Shown piece by piece: positions 33,789-35,053 of a stretch of 35,053 nucleotides of DNA (the stretch's first letter is position 1; each line of letters opens with the position of its first letter). Source of the DNA: Ignavibacteriaceae bacterium (GTDB lineage: Bacteria > Bacteroidota > Ignavibacteria > Ignavibacteriales > Ignavibacteriaceae); the NCBI GenBank assembly GCA_013042995.1, contig JABDPB010000036.1, forward strand, positions 1-35,053, written 5' to 3'. The notes beneath the pieces are model-generated. The model was not told where the DNA came from and did not search any database. It saw only the letters and a program-made list of their open reading frames with translations. Made by a program: the position numbers and the translations under genes.

Positions 33789-34697
33789 TTAAGATACCTG
33801 CATCTCAGGCTGAGGTTCATTTGTGGTTACTTCGTTATTTTCCCTCTTTATCCTTTCCAGTCTCATAGATTTTGTTCTGAACTTTGGAATAAAAATAGAA
33901 AGAAAGTAACTTCTTACTATGTACCACCAAAAGCTTCTCTCAAGAAGAATTGGGTCTATATTGTGCTCAATTTCTTTGTGTGCTTCAGGAGATTTGCTCC
34001 AATGCAACCCCGCTTTTTGGTGGTGAATTGTATGATAACCGTTGTTGAATAGGAGGAAGTTCAAAAATCCCGTATAGTTTCTTGAATGGTTCCATTCGGA
34101 CATTTCATCTGCATGAACGTGCTGCACATAATTAAAAATTAAAACACTGAATAGTGATACTTGCTGTGGAATAATGACAAATAGTAAAGCCTTTTCCCAG
34201 TCAATTATTAAAGCTGCAGCTACCCATAAAATCAGAATTGCATATTGTGAAATACATACCCAGAATTTTTCTTTGTTGTTGGCTTTCATCTCTTTCAGAT
34301 AATTCTTAATCGCTTTTTGCTGGTAATAACCGCTTATAGTTGGATATGAAATGAGCGTAAGAAAATTATTTTTTTCACTAACCCTGTATGTGATAGAGTC
34401 GTCACCTTCACGGTTGTTAAAACGATGATGATTTTTATTATGTGTCGGTATCCAGGCAAATATGGGAAAACCGTAGAACACCGTTAACCACCAGTCTGTA
34501 AGTACGTTCAGTACCTTAGATCGCCACATAGGCAGATGATTGTGATTGTGTGTCATTACTGCCACAGCAACAGACATAAATAAAAACCACGTGTAGAGAA
34601 AGGGGTTAAAACCAAGCCAAATCCATTGGGCAATAAATAGGGCTGTGGTGATAGCTATATAAATAAGACTTTTAATATCTGCTATATTTTTTAACAT
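33789..34697 (-). CDS. Membrane fatty acid desaturase
   Basis: The 302 residues have four or so membrane helices and three histidine boxes: HNHNH (50-54), HNKNHH (86-91) and YHTIHH (222-226). A further QHVHADE (192-198) is typical of this di-iron desaturase/hydroxylase superfamily. It would introduce a double bond (or a hydroxyl) into an acyl or sphingoid chain in the inner membrane. AGAAGGA lies 6 nt before the ATG, and a good promoter (34789-34820) stands upstream. It ends 66 bp from the end of the convergent C9-methyltransferase-like gene. Regiospecificity cannot be read from the sequence. The charged C-terminal tail (272-302) is unassigned. Confidence 0.9.
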   Translation of the reverse strand: MLKNIADIKSLIYIAITTALFIAQWIWLGFNPFLYTWFLFMSVAVAVMTHNHNHLPMWRSKVLNVLTDWWLTVFYGFPIFAWIPTHNKNHHRFNNREGDDSITYRVSEKNNFLTLISYPTISGYYQQKAIKNYLKEMKANNKEKFWVCISQYAILILWVAAALIIDWEKALLFVIIPQQVSLFSVLIFNYVQHVHADEMSEWNHSRNYTGFLNFLLFNNGYHTIHHQKAGLHWSKSPEAHKEIEHNIDPILLERSFWWYIVRSYFLSIFIPKFRTKSMRLERIKRENNEVTTNEPQPEMQVS

Positions 34698-34788
34698 TAG
34701 ATTCCTTCTATAAAATATTCAAAAGAGCAATGATTTGTTAATCTTGGAATTATAGGGATGTTATAACTTAAATAAAAGAATTTTTCTT

Positions 34789-34820
34789 CAAAAATATAAG
34801 GTTTTACATTTATTTTACAA
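34789..34820 (-). promoter_or_regulatory. Promoter of the desaturase gene
   Basis: On the minus strand TTG (34820-34818), 21 nt and TATTTTTG (34796-34789) match the Bacteroidota pattern TTG-N19-21-TAnnTTTG. The predicted leader is about 85 nt. Confidence 0.55.
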
Positions 34821-34849
34821 TTCGGGATATTTCTAAAATATACATTCTG

Positions 34850-35053
34850 CTAATCGCTTGGTCTATCCTTCATGGGGGCAGATGTAAAGAAATCCTGATA
34901 AAATCTTTCTGTGTACTTTTCTAATAAATCTCCTACAACGTTGTAATATTTAGAGCGGAATACAAAGCCCGCATGATAAGCTTTGTTTAATTTCCAGAAA
35001 ATTTCGGAATCTTCATAGGTAGAAAGATCGGGATATTCCTGTTTTGCAAGTGA
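34850..35053 (-). CDS. C-terminal end of an unrecognised protein
   Basis: The minus-strand frame is open from the window edge to a TAG at 34850-34852, giving 67 residues; the start is outside. The fragment has an aromatic-rich stretch (FWKLNKAYHAGFVFRSKYYN) and then VVGDLLEKYTERFYQDFF, with a helical, charged pattern. I cannot assign a family. Codon use and composition resemble the neighbours. Its stop lies about 30 nt before the desaturase promoter on the same strand. Confidence 0.65.
   Translation of the reverse strand, partial: SLAKQEYPDLSTYEDSEIFWKLNKAYHAGFVFRSKYYNVVGDLLEKYTERFYQDFFTSAPMKDRPSD

Noticed and set aside
1-35053. CRISPR array, insertion sequence, phage or toxin-antitoxin genes
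   Set aside because: I found no regular repeat-spacer pattern, transposase, integrase, phage structural gene or small toxin pair on either strand.

Overview
The window looks like an AT-rich chromosome segment from a member of the Bacteroidota/Chlorobiota (FCB) group, most likely an Ignavibacteria-like organism. The reasons are a C5-type haem operon, fused type IV pilus assembly proteins, pilins starting MGQQQLL, and several promoters fitting the Bacteroidota pattern TTG-N19-21-TAnnTTTG. The taxonomic call is inference; there is no rRNA gene in the window. LAYOUT. (1) 1-2.4 kb, minus strand: a PAS-repeat sensor protein cut by the window edge, a single-domain response regulator, a structured 81-bp palindromic RNA/terminator element between them, and a small membrane protein with a four-cysteine tail. 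A tRNA-Lys(UUU) follows. (2) 2.6-6.0 kb, plus strand: a two-gene signalling operon with a sigma54-type (NtrC-family) regulator and a hybrid histidine kinase. (3) 6.0-20.0 kb, minus strand: a type IV pilus locus. In transcription order it holds two paralogous atypical pilins, a terminator, PilC and PilB. After a 197-bp AT-rich gap come PilT, a PilM-PilN fusion, a PilO-PilP fusion and a short PilQ secretin. Three signalling genes follow the secretin without a break: a receiver, a 1180-residue hybrid kinase with three receivers, and a receiver joined to a lone histidine-box domain. (4) 20.4-23.7 kb: aspS (minus) and a pyrimidine-nucleoside phosphorylase (plus). (5) 23.7-32.3 kb, plus strand: an SPFH protein, then a haem operon of a CcsA/HemX-like membrane protein, hemA, hemC, a PepSY-like lipoprotein, a TetR-HemD fusion, hemE and hemN. 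A degenerate palindromic intergenic repeat lies between hemE and hemN. (6) 32.5-34.7 kb: a convergent lipid-modification pair, a cyclopropane-synthase-family methyltransferase that resembles fungal sphingolipid C9-methyltransferases, and a three-histidine-box fatty acid desaturase. A partial unknown gene ends the window. HOW IT FITS. The pilus locus carries every inner-membrane, ATPase and outer-membrane part needed for an extending and retracting pilus except a prepilin peptidase. It ends in its own phosphorelay genes, which may couple pilus activity to a signal. The haem operon covers glutamyl-tRNA to protoporphyrinogen IX apart from hemL and hemB. Its HemD step is fused to a DNA-binding regulator, which suggests pathway feedback. 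The most unusual items are the TetR-HemD fusion, the two-residue-leader pilins lacking Glu5, the compressed PilMN/PilOP assembly proteins with attached signalling genes, the C9-methyltransferase-like enzyme, and the structured element at 1324-1404.
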